From positions 806,001-870,000 of the forward strand of contig BRON01000016.1 of NCBI GenBank assembly GCA_024345305.1: a stretch of 64,000 nucleotides of DNA, in the 5' to 3' direction. Shown here piece after piece: positions 10,400 through 21,400 of the stretch; the first letter of the stretch is position 1, and each line of letters starts with the position of its first letter. The translations under genes and the position numbers were made by a program. The notes below the pieces were generated by a model. The model made no database searches. It was not told the DNA's origin and saw only the letters and a list, made by a program, of their open reading frames with translations. This stretch comes from Mrakia gelida (lineage: Eukaryota; Basidiomycota; Tremellomycetes; Cystofilobasidiales; Mrakiaceae).

Positions 10400-13300
10400 C
10401 TATCTACTTTTCGATGACGAGCCACCCGAAGACAGGATATCGTAGAACGCCTCCTGGGGGATCTCGACGTTTCCTGTCACATCCAACCCAAACGAAAAGC
10501 GAACATCAGCGAACGCGTCGCGAATACGAGAGAGGAGGAAAAGACGACGAGGACGGACCAGCCATCTTCTTGAGCCGGGATTTACCCTCCTTTTGTTTTT
10601 CGAGGACTTTACGCTGTAGGAGTGGAGGGATGGGTGGGTCAGCGAGGGGTGGGAGGGATAAGGACGAGGGCGAGGGCGAGAACGACGAACCTTTCGGTTG
10701 AAATCTCCTCCGTCTGTTCGTTCGAACGAGGGAGAGGTGGACGAGGGTCAGCTCAGAGTCCGAAAGATTGGAGGGAGGGAAGAAGAAGAGACGAACAAAG
10801 TCCAGCGGTAACGTCCTTCCTCATGGCGGTGATCCTTCGAGGAGAACGAGCGAGAAGAACGAAAGCAAGTCAGGGAATGCGACGAGACGGCGAAGGCAGA
10901 CGACGTACTTTTCCGACGCGATAGCCTTGGTCCCTAGCATTGCTTGGATGTTCATCTGCAGATCGTGAACGGAGAGAAAGGAGTGAGCTTTGCGAGGGAT
11001 GAAGAGGGGTGGAGAGAAAGCGGACGAACATCGAACTGTTGACGCGGAAGGATTCCCTTGAGCTTCTGGACCCAAGCCTTTCCGATGAGTTGGGAGTCGG
11101 AGCGGTGGACGATCACTGTAGATAAGAAGAAGACACGGATGAGTTCGAGGAAAGAAGAGAGTAGATAAGTGAAGCGGAGGGACGAACTGGAAAGCGCGTC
11201 TGAGGATTGCGAAACGAGAAGTCGAGGCGGGAAGAGTCAGCGTTCTTCGCTCTTCGCAAAACTGAGGAAGTGAGGAAGGGAAGGAAGAACCGATAGTGTT
11301 TTGGTTCACGGCGAGAGTCATCTGAGGAGAGCCAAAGATCGGAAGGTCAGCGAAACGAAGACGAAGACGAAATCGACGCGACTCGAAGAGACCCGACTCG
11401 ACTCACCTTGACGTTATCACTCTTCTCCCACCCAGCGTCCTCGTAGTCCAGACTAGCGAATCCAGAGCTCATCCTGCCCAACCGCGAAACCCAAACCAAA
11501 CGCAAAACAAGGTCAGCTCTTCTTCCCTCCCTCCCTCCCTCCTCCCTTCCTCCAGCTCCCAACCCCCTCCCACCAACCCCCGCCCACCCGACTCTCACTC
11601 ACGACTTCAACTCATCAAAGAACCCCGTCACGATCTCCGACATGGGGATCTTATACTTCAGCACCGCTCGATTCGACGAAACCTTCTCCTTCCCCAGCAG
11701 TCCTTCCCCTGGCGCTGGGACAGCTGGAGAGGTTTCCTCTGGGACGCCGGAGGGGTTGCTGTCGAGGTAGGTGTAGGAGATTTGGATCCCTCGATGGGAG
11801 GAGCAGAGTTCCATCATTGGGCCGATGTAGTCTGAAGGGTGGGTGGGGGGCGGGGGAGAAGGAGGTGAGGTGAGTGAGGAGGAGAGGAGAGCGGGAGAGA
11901 GAGGGAGGGGCGACGAGAACGAACCTTCAGGCACAAGAATAGTAGCAATCATCATAGGAGCGTAGATAGCTTCGATATCGGGTCCGACCTGGTCGGGGAA
12001 CTCGGAGGGGTTGGAGACGATGGCTTCTTTGCCGTTGGTGTAGACGACTGAACCATTCGAATCGAAACGGATCGAGGTCAGAGAGAGAGTCGCGTTGAGG
12101 TGCGAAAACGAGGAGCTCACGCTTGTAAGGAACGGAAGGAGCAGTGATGATGACGTCCGAGTTGTACTCGTCTTCTAGACGTTGACTGAATATGCGAAAC
12201 GAGGCGAAGAAAGGAGAGGTGAGCACGCGAGACGAGGGAGAAGGAAGGGAGATGGGTTCGACGAGACGCGACAGACTGACCGGAACACATCAAGATGGAG
12301 CGTTCCAAGGAAACCCAGCCTCATTCCCTGTCCCATAGCATTCGAAGTCTCCCTCTGAACAGTCACTGAACGATCGCTGAGGAGTAACTGAAGACGAAAA
12401 GGGTTCAGTCGGCGAACGGACGCGTCGAAGGCAGCGAGGGAGAGGAGGGCAACGAACTCGGTTGACGGACTCCTCGAGTCGCAAGAACTCTCCTGAGTCG
12501 ATAGGGAAGATACCGGCGTAGACCTGCGAGCATGAAGTAAGGTCAGCTCGGGAGGGCAAAGGAGGGGAAAGAGGAGGGAGAGAGCCGCACGAACCATAGG
12601 TTTCGTCTGTCGGAATCCAGGTAGAGGCTCGACGTTCTCGCCCTGCCTGTGGAAGGTGTCTCCGACGGTAGCTTCCGAGGCGGCCTTCATGTTGCAGACT
12701 GAAGATGAACAAACCCAAAATGGAGGAGAAAAGGGCGTGAGCTCAGGAAGCGAGTTCGACGCGTCGAAGTCGAAGCTCGCACTCACCGACGTAACCAACC
12801 TGCCCAGCCGTCAAGAACGCCGTAGGAGTCTCCTCAGGGTTCAAAATCCCAATATCCAACACCTCGTACTTCTTCCCAGAATGACTCGAAGCGATCTTGT
12901 CTCCTGCGAAGCGGCGACCCTCGAAACTGATCAGCTCTCGTTCTTCTTCTCTCTCCTCTTCCCCTCACCTCATCAACAAAACACTCACCTCTTTTCAGCG
13001 TCCCCTCCCTAACAGCCACCAAACTAACCACCCCTCTATACCGATCATACTCCGAGTCAATCACCAGTCCTCTCAACGGCATATCGGCTGTTCCAGCGGG
13101 AGGAGGGATATCCTCGATGATCGCGTCGAGAACGGCTTGAACGCCCATACCGGTCTTGGCTGAGATGGGGAGAGGAGTGGCTTCGATACCGAAGGTGGTG
13201 GCTATTTGAGCGGCGGTTTGGGCAGGAGCAGCGTTTTCGAGATCGACCTGCGACGAAAGAGGAGGAGAAACGGGTGAGACGCGATTTTTGGGAAGGGAGG

Positions 13301-14479
13301 AGAGGAGAGGAGTAGAGGGGAGGGGAGGGAATGGTACCTTGTTCATAACGGGGACCATGTAGAGATCGTTATCGAAGGCGATTCCGTGCACGGAGATGGT
13401 TTGGGCTTGAATACCCTCTGCTCGGAAGAAACGAGACGAAACGAGGCGCGCGTCAGTACCGGCCCTCCTCTTGACTCCTCCACAGCTCCTGAACTCACGA
13501 GTGCAATCCACCAGCAACAAAGCACCCTCACAAGCAGCCAGAGACCGAGAAACCTCGTACGAGAAATCGACGTGACCTCTACGAACCCACAAAACGCGAA
13601 TCAGCCCTCTCTCCTCCTCCATCCATCCCTCCCAAACCCACTCCGAACCGAAGGACGAAAGACTCACGGGGTATCAATCAAATTCAACAAGTACTCCTTG
13701 TTGTCCTCCTTCCTCTCGTAAATCATCGAAACCGTTTGGGCTGCAACGCACGAAACAACACTCAAAGGTCAGCTCGAGCTCGCCTCGGTCCTTCGTCCGT
13801 TCGAGCTCGAGCTCACCTTTGACAGTGATCCCTCGATCTCGTTCGACTTTGAGCTGCAGAATCAACGAGCCCAATGTATCAGCTCCGTTCGGAACGAGAC
13901 AGGGTGGGGGAAAGGGAGACTGACCTTGTCGAGAACTGTTCGAACAGAAGGAAGGGTGAAGGTGAGCTTCAGCCCTCGGTTGAAGAGCGAAGGAACTGAA
14001 GAGGAGGGAGGGCACGTACACTGCTGATTCTTCTGCCCAGCTTTGATAGTCCCCGTTAGCTCCAGTAGTCGGTCTGATAAGGTGCTTTTGCCGTGCTGGT
14101 TCGTCCCAAACGACCAACCCCAAGGTCAGCTTGCTCGCTCCTTCCCTCCTCCCATTATCTTCCCCCCTCCCCCTCCCTTCCCCTCTACCTCTCAACTCTG
14201 CCCCCCACTACCCTTCAAGATCACAGCAAAGCCGGATTTGGGACTCACATCGATATGAGCAATAACACTAAAGTTCCTAATCCTCTCTGGTGGGAAAGCA
14301 CCCATGTCGATCTTGATCTCTCCGACTTTGTTCGTGGACCCTCCTTGGGCTTTAGGGCCGAGGGAGGGGAGTGAGGAGGTGAATGAGCGGCGGGGGAGTA
14401 GAGATGGGGTGAGAAGGGTGGAAGAAGAGGGGTGATGGGAGAGAAGGGAGAGGCAGGAGAGTCGCCATTGGGGGATCAT
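10400..14479 (-). CDS. GUF1: mitochondrial translation factor GUF1 (LepA/EF4)
   Basis: GTPase of the LepA/EF4 family that acts on mitochondrial ribosomes and helps translation fidelity or back-translocation under stress. The start at 14479 gives a basic, Ser-rich presequence. GTPase motifs follow in order: AHIDHGKST (split by an intron between the Asp and His codons), DRGITVKAQT, LIDTPGHVDFSYE, NKVD and SAKTG. Domain II (LVAVREGTLKRG), the LepA-specific EAIYAPMM and CSSHRGIQISYTY segments, and the C-terminal LepA domain (MLGTKAIASEK, then NVEIPQEAFYDIL) complete it. TAG lies at 10402-10400. The order and length match full GUF1. The family function is established; the mitochondrial location is inferred from the presequence. 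Confidence 0.95.
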
Positions 14480-15274
14480 GGCGAAGGGACGAGGGGACGG
14501 GAGGGGGGTGTTGCAGCTCGAGGCTGGCTGGGAAGACTGAGGTCGCTGAAGGGGTGGAAAGGGGATCCGGGAAGAGCCTTGTCTCTGTCGATTCCTAGGA
14601 CGTTGAAAGGAGGGAAGGAGGGTGGGTGGGTGAAAGAAGGAAGGAAGGGAAGGGTCGAGTTGAGCTCGCTCTTTTTCGATCCGAGCTCACCCTCTCTCTC
14701 CCTTCCCTCCTTCCTTCACGACCGGTTCCTCCTCCCATCTCTGCTCTTTTCCTCTCTCCCCACTTCATCTCGTTTCAGCAGACCCAACTCGATTGGATCC
14801 AAAACCAAAAAAAGAAAGCAAATGCAAACGGGCGAGAAAGAGCCAAAGACTAGCGAGCGACTCCTTCCCGACGAACGACGACCAACCTGGATCGTCCCAA
14901 AGCGAATCCCAAAACGAACCAAAACATAAAAAGGAGATGATCTGACTAGAGCTAGCTAGTCCAAGAGAGCGTGAGATTGGGAAGGGCGTTTCAAACGTCA
15001 AGAGGAAAAGAGAGGGAACGCGAACCGAGGCGCGTTACAGGAGAGACGAGCGAGACCGGGAGAATGTAGCGAGGAAAGACAAGAAACGGAGAAAGATGGT
15101 AGAGAGGGTGGAGAGAGGAAAATGCAAGAGAGGTGGAGAGAAGATGAACGAGTGTGCGTGAGAGGGGAGATGCAAAGTGAAATGAAGACCAAGAAAGAGA
15201 GAGAGAGGGAGAGAGGGATTGTAATGCGAAGAGAAGAAGAGAAGAGGAGAGAAATGCAGAGAGAGAGGAAAGGT
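14480..15274. other. spacer upstream of GUF1 with a purine-rich tract
   Basis: It contains the GUF1 promoter and the 3' flank of the beta-barrel gene. From about 15060 to 15270 the plus strand is almost all purine (GA and GAGAGG repeats). No coding segment was supported. Confidence 0.5.
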
Positions 15275-17906
15275 TTATCGTCTCAGGCTTCGGGAAGCGA
15301 GGTGCTGTTTTTCGAAGAGGAAGGCGAACGAGGGAGGTAAACAGTCAGCGACGACGCGTCTCGAACCGCCCCTCGTTTCGAGTCTACGTAGTGATAAGAA
15401 GGTTCCGCTCACGTTCAAGAACCCAATGAACCCAAGCGTCGAGTTCCCTCCACCGTTGATCGGTCCCTGAAGTCCCAGAAGGTTGGTCGCGTTGACCTCC
15501 GAGCGAACGGTATCGTTTCCGAAGAGGAGGGTGGTGAAGTTGGTCCAGGACGAGACGTTCGCGACGGGGTAGAGGGTTGAGTTGTAGCCTGGAAAACGGA
15601 AACGAAGGAGATGGGAGGGTGAGTTAGGGAGGGCGGGAGAAGGGGGAAGAGAGGGGAGGAGGGACGAGAAGGAGGACAGGAGGAAGAGAGGCGAGACGCG
15701 ACTCACACAAAGCGGTAGTGTTCCAGATAAGTTGAGTTCCGTTGACGTTGAAGAAGGTTCCATTAGAAGGGAGGGTGATGTTGGACGTGGTGAAGATGGA
15801 AGAGTTGGAGCTGGTGATGAGTCCTCGAGTGAAGTTGACGAAGGTGGGGACGGAGTTGTTGAAGAGGATGGTGTTGTTCTGGTCGAGGAGGACGATGGAG
15901 GCGGCACTGACGAGCAAAAACGACGCGAGCGAGCGAGAAGTAAGTACAAGGAAAGGACAGCGAAAGGGAGCAAGAACGAACGAACCTCGGGCAAACCAAA
16001 GACGCGTTGACAGGAGGAGCGACGTGGAAACTGACTCCTCCTTGGACGCTCACGTCCGACGAGGCTCCTCCGCTCGAGGATCCTCCTCCAGCAGCCCAGG
16101 TAGCAGCAGCAGCGGGAGCAGCGGCTGTGGTAACGGGCTGAACCCATGCTTCTCCTCCTCCTCCTCCTCCAGCAGCAGCCTGCGTCGTAGCCTGAACGGG
16201 AGGAGTGTAGGCAGCGGCGGTCGACGTAGGAGCAGCTACCTCGACGGAGTCACAGTCCTCCTCCTCATCCTCGGGAAGCTCGTCGCACCAAGGGAGAGAG
16301 TCGTCGTCCTCGTCGATGTACGATTCCGTCTCGGTGGGAGCGGGAGACGACGCGGCGACGGTGGTGGGAGCGGGAGACGACGCGGCGACGGTGGTTGAGG
16401 CAGCGAGGGTGGGCTCAACGAGGAGGATGGGAGTTTCCGAGGTGGTCTCGGCAGTGCTGGAGGCTTCGACGGCGGCGGCCGAAGACTCCTCGACGGGAGC
16501 GGCGTCTTGGGTGGTGGTGGGGACGGTAGGAGGAGCCTCTTGGGTGGACGTGGTCTCGGCAGGAGGAGGAGTGGTCGTCGTCGTGGCGGGCTCCTCAGGA
16601 GCCGAAGGAGTGTCGGAGGCGGCTCCGAAGTACCATTCGGCGGTGAAGACTCCCGTAGACTCGGGTTCGAAGAAGGTGAAGAGCGAGGGCGAGAGATCCA
16701 GCTGTCCCCAGGAGCACTGCAGTTTTGAGGAGGCAAGGAGGAATCAGTTCGAGCGCTCTTCTCTCTGCCAAACGAACACATGGGGAACGAGAGTACGAAC
16801 GTATTGAGAGGGGCCTGAGTCAACGAAGCAAGCAGAAAGGAATCAGTCAGACGCGTTTTCTTCGAACCTTCAACGCGTGAAAGACCGACTCGTCGTCGAA
16901 AACTCACATTCATCCTGAACCGTGGCCGTGGCAGTCTTCCCCTTGTACGTGATGGTGATCTGCTTCCCACAGGCAGCAGGAGGGTATCCTCCTCCGAAGG
17001 ACCTGAGCTGCTCGCCGTTCAACGCGACGGTCTGAAAAGAAAAGGAAAGTCAGTTCGAAGTCGACGCGATCGCGAACTCGACGCCCGTCGGAACGCCTTC
17101 GAAACTCTCAACCTGCTCCTCAACCTCCGAGCAAAACAGAAAACCTGCAAGCCTCCTCGATAAGAGAAGTAGAGAGTTCAGACTTACCCATTCGCTGTTC
17201 TGATCTGGAAAAACGCGCGAAGAGAACAAGGACGAAGGAACGAAGGTCAGCCAAGGGTCAGCTCCTTGAATCGTTTCGTCCCGTCTCGTTCCTCCTCCCT
17301 CCCTTCGTTCCGTTCACTGTCCCTCCCTGCCCGCCTCAGATAGATGAAGCTACTCACGAACGATTCCACAAGCTCCAGCTCCAACCGAGGTATCCTGATG
17401 AAACCCAGCCCAAGATGAATATGAGGAAGAAGGGGCGTCAGCTTGGGAGCGAGGAGAGAGGCACCCTCAAACGCGAGAGGTGACAAGCATGGGTGGGCCG
17501 AGGAATCGCCTTCGTCCCTTTGTGTTGAGAAGAGAAAGGAGGGAAGGTTTTCAAGGACTCACATCTAGAGGAAGGAAAGGAGGGTAGAGAAGAGCTTGGA
17601 GTCAGTTTCAAGGCCATAGAACTGCTTCAAGAGCAGCAGACGAACGCTCTCGCCCTCGTCGAGCTCAACCTCTCCCTCCCTTCCCGTGCCCTCCCTCTTC
17701 CCTTCCCTCCCGCAGAGTGAGCACTCACAGTAAGTCATCCTCCCATTCTCCCTCTTAGCCAAGTTGTTCATCTTCGTTGGAGTGGCAGCGTTCCTCTTGC
17801 TAGCTGCTCCTTTGTGTCTAGCTCGTCGAGAGTCATGTCCTCCAGCCGAGACGACCGAGGAAGTCGCGAGCGCGAGGAGGGTGAGGAAAGTGGAAGGGAA
17901 AAGCAT
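15275..17906 (-). CDS. secreted RlpA/barwin-like double-psi beta-barrel protein with glycosylated C-terminal domain
   Basis: The start at 17906 gives a signal peptide (LLALATSSVVSA) and a basic propeptide-like stretch with KR sites. Correct splicing then gives an RlpA-like double-psi beta-barrel: GRMTYYDTSVGAGACGIV, then WTVALNGEQLRSFGG, CGKQITITYKGK, TVQDEC and CSWGQLDLSPS. This fold occurs in expansins, barwin and many basidiomycete secreted proteins. Joining TYY to DTS needs a 2-nt exon (17563-17564). A Ser/Thr/Pro/Glu-rich linker with a duplicated 30-bp unit follows. The last 200 or so residues form an unrecognised region packed with N-glycosylation sequons (FNNS, NFT, NSS, NIT, NGT, NTT, NVS, NDT, NAT, NST). 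The final exon ends at 15275. No GPI tail is evident. It is probably a cell-wall or secreted protein; the substrate is unknown. Confidence 0.8.
16333..16392 (+). repeat. perfect 30-bp tandem duplication in coding sequence
   Basis: The unit at 16333-16362 is repeated exactly at 16363-16392. On the minus strand it encodes two copies of a 10-residue Thr/Val/Ala/Ser/Pro unit (TVAASSPAPT) in the linker of the beta-barrel protein. The lack of any difference suggests recent duplication. Confidence 0.95.
17563..17564 (-). other. 2-nucleotide exon
   Basis: On the minus strand the bases AT lie between CCTCTAG and GTGAGTCC. Exon 1 ends at 17729 in phase 1 (TAC T), and the next large exon begins at 17394 in phase 0 (GAT ACC). 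Direct joining gives TAC TGA, a stop. Inserting AT gives TAC TAT GAT ACC, reading TYYDTSVGAGACG as the fold requires. The flanking introns (17728-17565 and 17562-17395) each carry their own branch-like CTGAC. Confidence 0.8.
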
Positions 17907-18488
17907 TCTTGAAGTTCTTGAGGAGGTCTTGAGGAAAGGTGGTGGTAGGTGGGAGGGAGGGAGGGAGGGGGAAGGGAGGGGGAGGGGAGGGGAGAAAAGG
18001 AAGGGGGCTGGGGAAGAAAGAGAAGGTGAACGTCAGAGAGGAAAAGAGGGCGAGAGAGAAAGGTGAAGTGAGAGGAGAGAGCCAAGCAAAGGGGAGGAAT
18101 AGGCACGAACGCCTTCTTTTTCGTTGTTCTCGTAAGGGGCAGATATAGATGAGATGCAGGAGGTCGGATGCTGAAAGGAGGAGGATTTTCCTCTGAGGAG
18201 GAAGAGCGACGTGATGGGAGCCGAGAGGGAGGATCGACGCGTCGTGATTTTCCCCTCGATCGAGAGCGAGGAAAATGAAAAGACGCGTCGGCCCTGCTCC
18301 ATCTTCCCTCTTTTTGGCAAGCTTCGTTCCTTTTGGATCCCTTCAGCGCAATCTAGCTGACACGGCCCTCCATAGTACCGGCAGAGGTGACTGACTTTCA
18401 AGTTCAAAAAGTCGACGTCGTCGCTCGGCTACTCTCGCTCGCTCATCACCCTTCTGTCTCTCTCCAAGCGAGACTCAACATCTCATCC
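17907..18488. other. spacer between POT1-like and beta-barrel genes
   Basis: It is the promoter side of the beta-barrel gene and the 3' side of the POT1-like gene. The plus strand at 17935-18065 is a GGGA/GAGG-rich run. GACGCGTC lies at 18235-18242 and again near 18282. No coding signal. Confidence 0.5.
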
Positions 18489-21400
18489 TCATCGAATCAC
18501 AGTCTGGAAGACCCGATAACTCCAAGCCCAACCCTCCTTCCCCAGCATCGCAGCAGGCACTCCTCGAACCTTGAACTTCCTCAGCGACAGATCCAACAGA
18601 GGTCCAGGTCGACGCGTCGACGACGACGAGTCCTCCTTCGAGAGCGAGGGACCGACGAGTTTCTTGAGCTGGGTTTCGAGGTACTCCATGGGGTTGGTGG
18701 GTGAGTTAGCAAACTCGGAGGCGGGTGGAAGACCGGGGAAGAGGGTGAGCTGCGTGGGAAGGAAAGGAGAAGATCAGTCGAGCGAACGGAGGGGAGGGAG
18801 GAGGGATGAGTCGACTCACCATGTCCTCCGCGTCGAAGACAGCGGCCTTGATGGAGGCAGTTCCATCGGAGAGAACGAAGACGAGTCGGTAGCGCCAGAT
18901 GGTGAAGTCTCCGGTGATGTCGTTGCAGTTCCTGCACCGCTTGTCGCTCGAGGGAAGGCTGGAGGAAAGGAGAGAGGGAGGTGAGGGAGAGCTCGACGAT
19001 AAGGGAGACTCGACGCGACTGGGATGAGCTCACTCGATGACACACCTCTCGCACGAAGCGAGGACTACGTCCTCGAGTGCTTTCGGACTGGCGAGAGAAA
19101 AGGTGGGGGTCAGCAACGGCGCTCGTCGCGAGTGCACAGAGGAAAGACGAAACTCACGCGAAATCCATGATTCTCGCTCGCGTCCTGAACTTGGCTCGAT
19201 CCGTGGAGACGATCTCGAGAAGAGAGGTGCCGTTGGGATGTTGTATATCGTAGAAGACGGCTTGAGCTGAGAAGAAAGAGAGAAGAGAAAGAAGGAAGTC
19301 AGCTTGAGGCCCTCGCGTCGAGAAAGGAAGCTGTCGAACGAAGACTCACTCGGCGAGACCTCGTCCTCGGGTCTGTTCACCATCCTCTCGGAACTCTCCG
19401 TCTCAAATCGAGCTCTCCCTGAGAACAAAGAGACCTCGGGAGCCACTCGTTCCCTCTCCTTTCCCTTCACCGACGGCAGGACGACCTCTTCCTCGTCCTT
19501 CAACAACGCGTCGAGGAGATGAGCTTGAGACGGCTTCGGGATCGAGACGGTCGGCGGTCCTGCTTCGCTCAGTTCAGAGAGAGGTGCGGGTCGCTGAGGT
19601 TGGTCGTCGACGTCCATTGCAGTTTCGTTGGGAGGAGGAACGACGACGATCGTGACGGGTCCGGGTTGGACGAGTGGGCGAGGAGGAGAGGGAGGTGCTG
19701 GTGCTGGTACTTCAGGCTGAGGTTGCGGTTCCGGCTCCTTGAGGTCCATTCCTTTCTTGACATGTTTCGATCGACGTCTGAGAGAAGGACGAAGGAAAGG
19801 AGAGTCAGTCGGCGAAGGAACGAGGGAGGAGCGACGAACGAGACGAACCGACGGAGGTCGAGCAATCTAGCATCGTCCTGCTTGATCCTCTCGATACGAC
19901 CACCACTGCTGTTGAAGATTGATCCCTCCCAGTGGCCTCCTCTGGGTCGAGGCTTCACGTTGTGGAGCTTGACGAATCGTCCAGGACGAAGAGAGGAGAT
20001 GTCGTCCGAGGCGAGGTCGTTCCTGTGGGAGAACGAAGGTCAGCGTTCCGATATTGTCGTCGGGCAGAGCTAAAGCGAGTCGACGCACCAGAGAGAGATC
20101 TTAAGAGTGAACTGTCCGAAGGGTCTCGTCGGCTCGGCGTCGTAGCAAGGCGGCGCGTCCTCGAGGAGCGGGTTCGAGGTAAAGTCGGTCACGAAGACGT
20201 CTGGAGCTTCGTATCGCACGACCTGGATGGGAGGAGCCGAGGGTCAGAGGTCTTGATGCAGACTCTAGTCGTCTAGATAAAGAGATGGACGACTCACCTG
20301 GCAGACGCAGTCGAAAAACTGTCGCTCGTTCACGATCTCCTCGATCCTCATCGTCGGTCGACCTCTCAGCGTCGGGATCATCGACTCCTCGAAGCTCTCT
20401 AGCCACCTCGAGAGCTTCCTTCCATAGTTCTTGACCGAGGGATCGATCTTCTTGATGTCGACGAGGTCTCGAGTCTCCCTCAGGCGATTGGGTTGAACGA
20501 CGACGGTCTTGAGTTCGGAGTCGAAGAAGGTCCAGGTGTGAGAGTCTCTGCTCCCACCGACGAGCTCGAAGTTGTCGTGGAACTTCTTGACCTGCAGAGA
20601 AAACGCAAGTAGGGCGTGCATCAGCTTCGGAGAGCACGGGAGGGCGAGGAGACGCGAGTCAGCCAGAACTCACCGGAGTCTCTCGAACGAGAAGAACATC
20701 GTTGATCTTGACGGGAGGAAGGTTACTCCTCGAGGCCTCGAAGATCTTGAGGTCGATGAAGCCCGTCGAGTCGTGAAGGGAGATGATCATGTACCAGTCT
20801 GAAAAGAGGAGACAGTCAGAACTTGAGACGAGCAAGAAGGAGGAAGGGAAGAAGAACGATCTTCACCTTTCGACGACTTCGTCGGACCCACGATCTTGGT
20901 TACGATTCCCACGCAGGCAGTCTCTCGATTGAGAGGTTGCTTCTTGACGTCCGAGATGCAGAAGTAGCGGTACTTGGGGGTCTGGAGAGACGGGAGGGTC
21001 GTCAGTTGAAGGACTTCGAGAGGAAACGACACGAGCGAAGGTGGAGGAACGAACCATCGTCTCGAATCCCTGGTGGAGACTGATATCGTCGTCCTCCTCG
21101 TCGTCCTCGACGTGCACTTGGTTCCGAGCTCCTGCCTCGACGTCTCGGGGAGACGGGGATCGAGGGTGTTCGACGTGACGAGGACGAGGACGAGAAGAAC
21201 CTGGCGCGTCGTCTGGGTGAGGCTGGCGAACGACGGGTTTGGATGCCGAGACGACGAGCGCGGTTGAAGGAGGGTCGAGCATTGGCGTGGGAAGCGAGAT
21301 GCGGGAGGAAGGGGCAGGGACATTCGACCGAGGCGAAGGTTGGCGAGGTGGGAAGGGTTCCGACGAACGATCCTCCGCTTGTCGAACTTGAACGGCCTGC

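Noticed and set aside
10414..10968. Plus-strand open frames over the GUF1 C-terminal exons
   Set aside because: They are antisense to conserved LepA sequence and introns.
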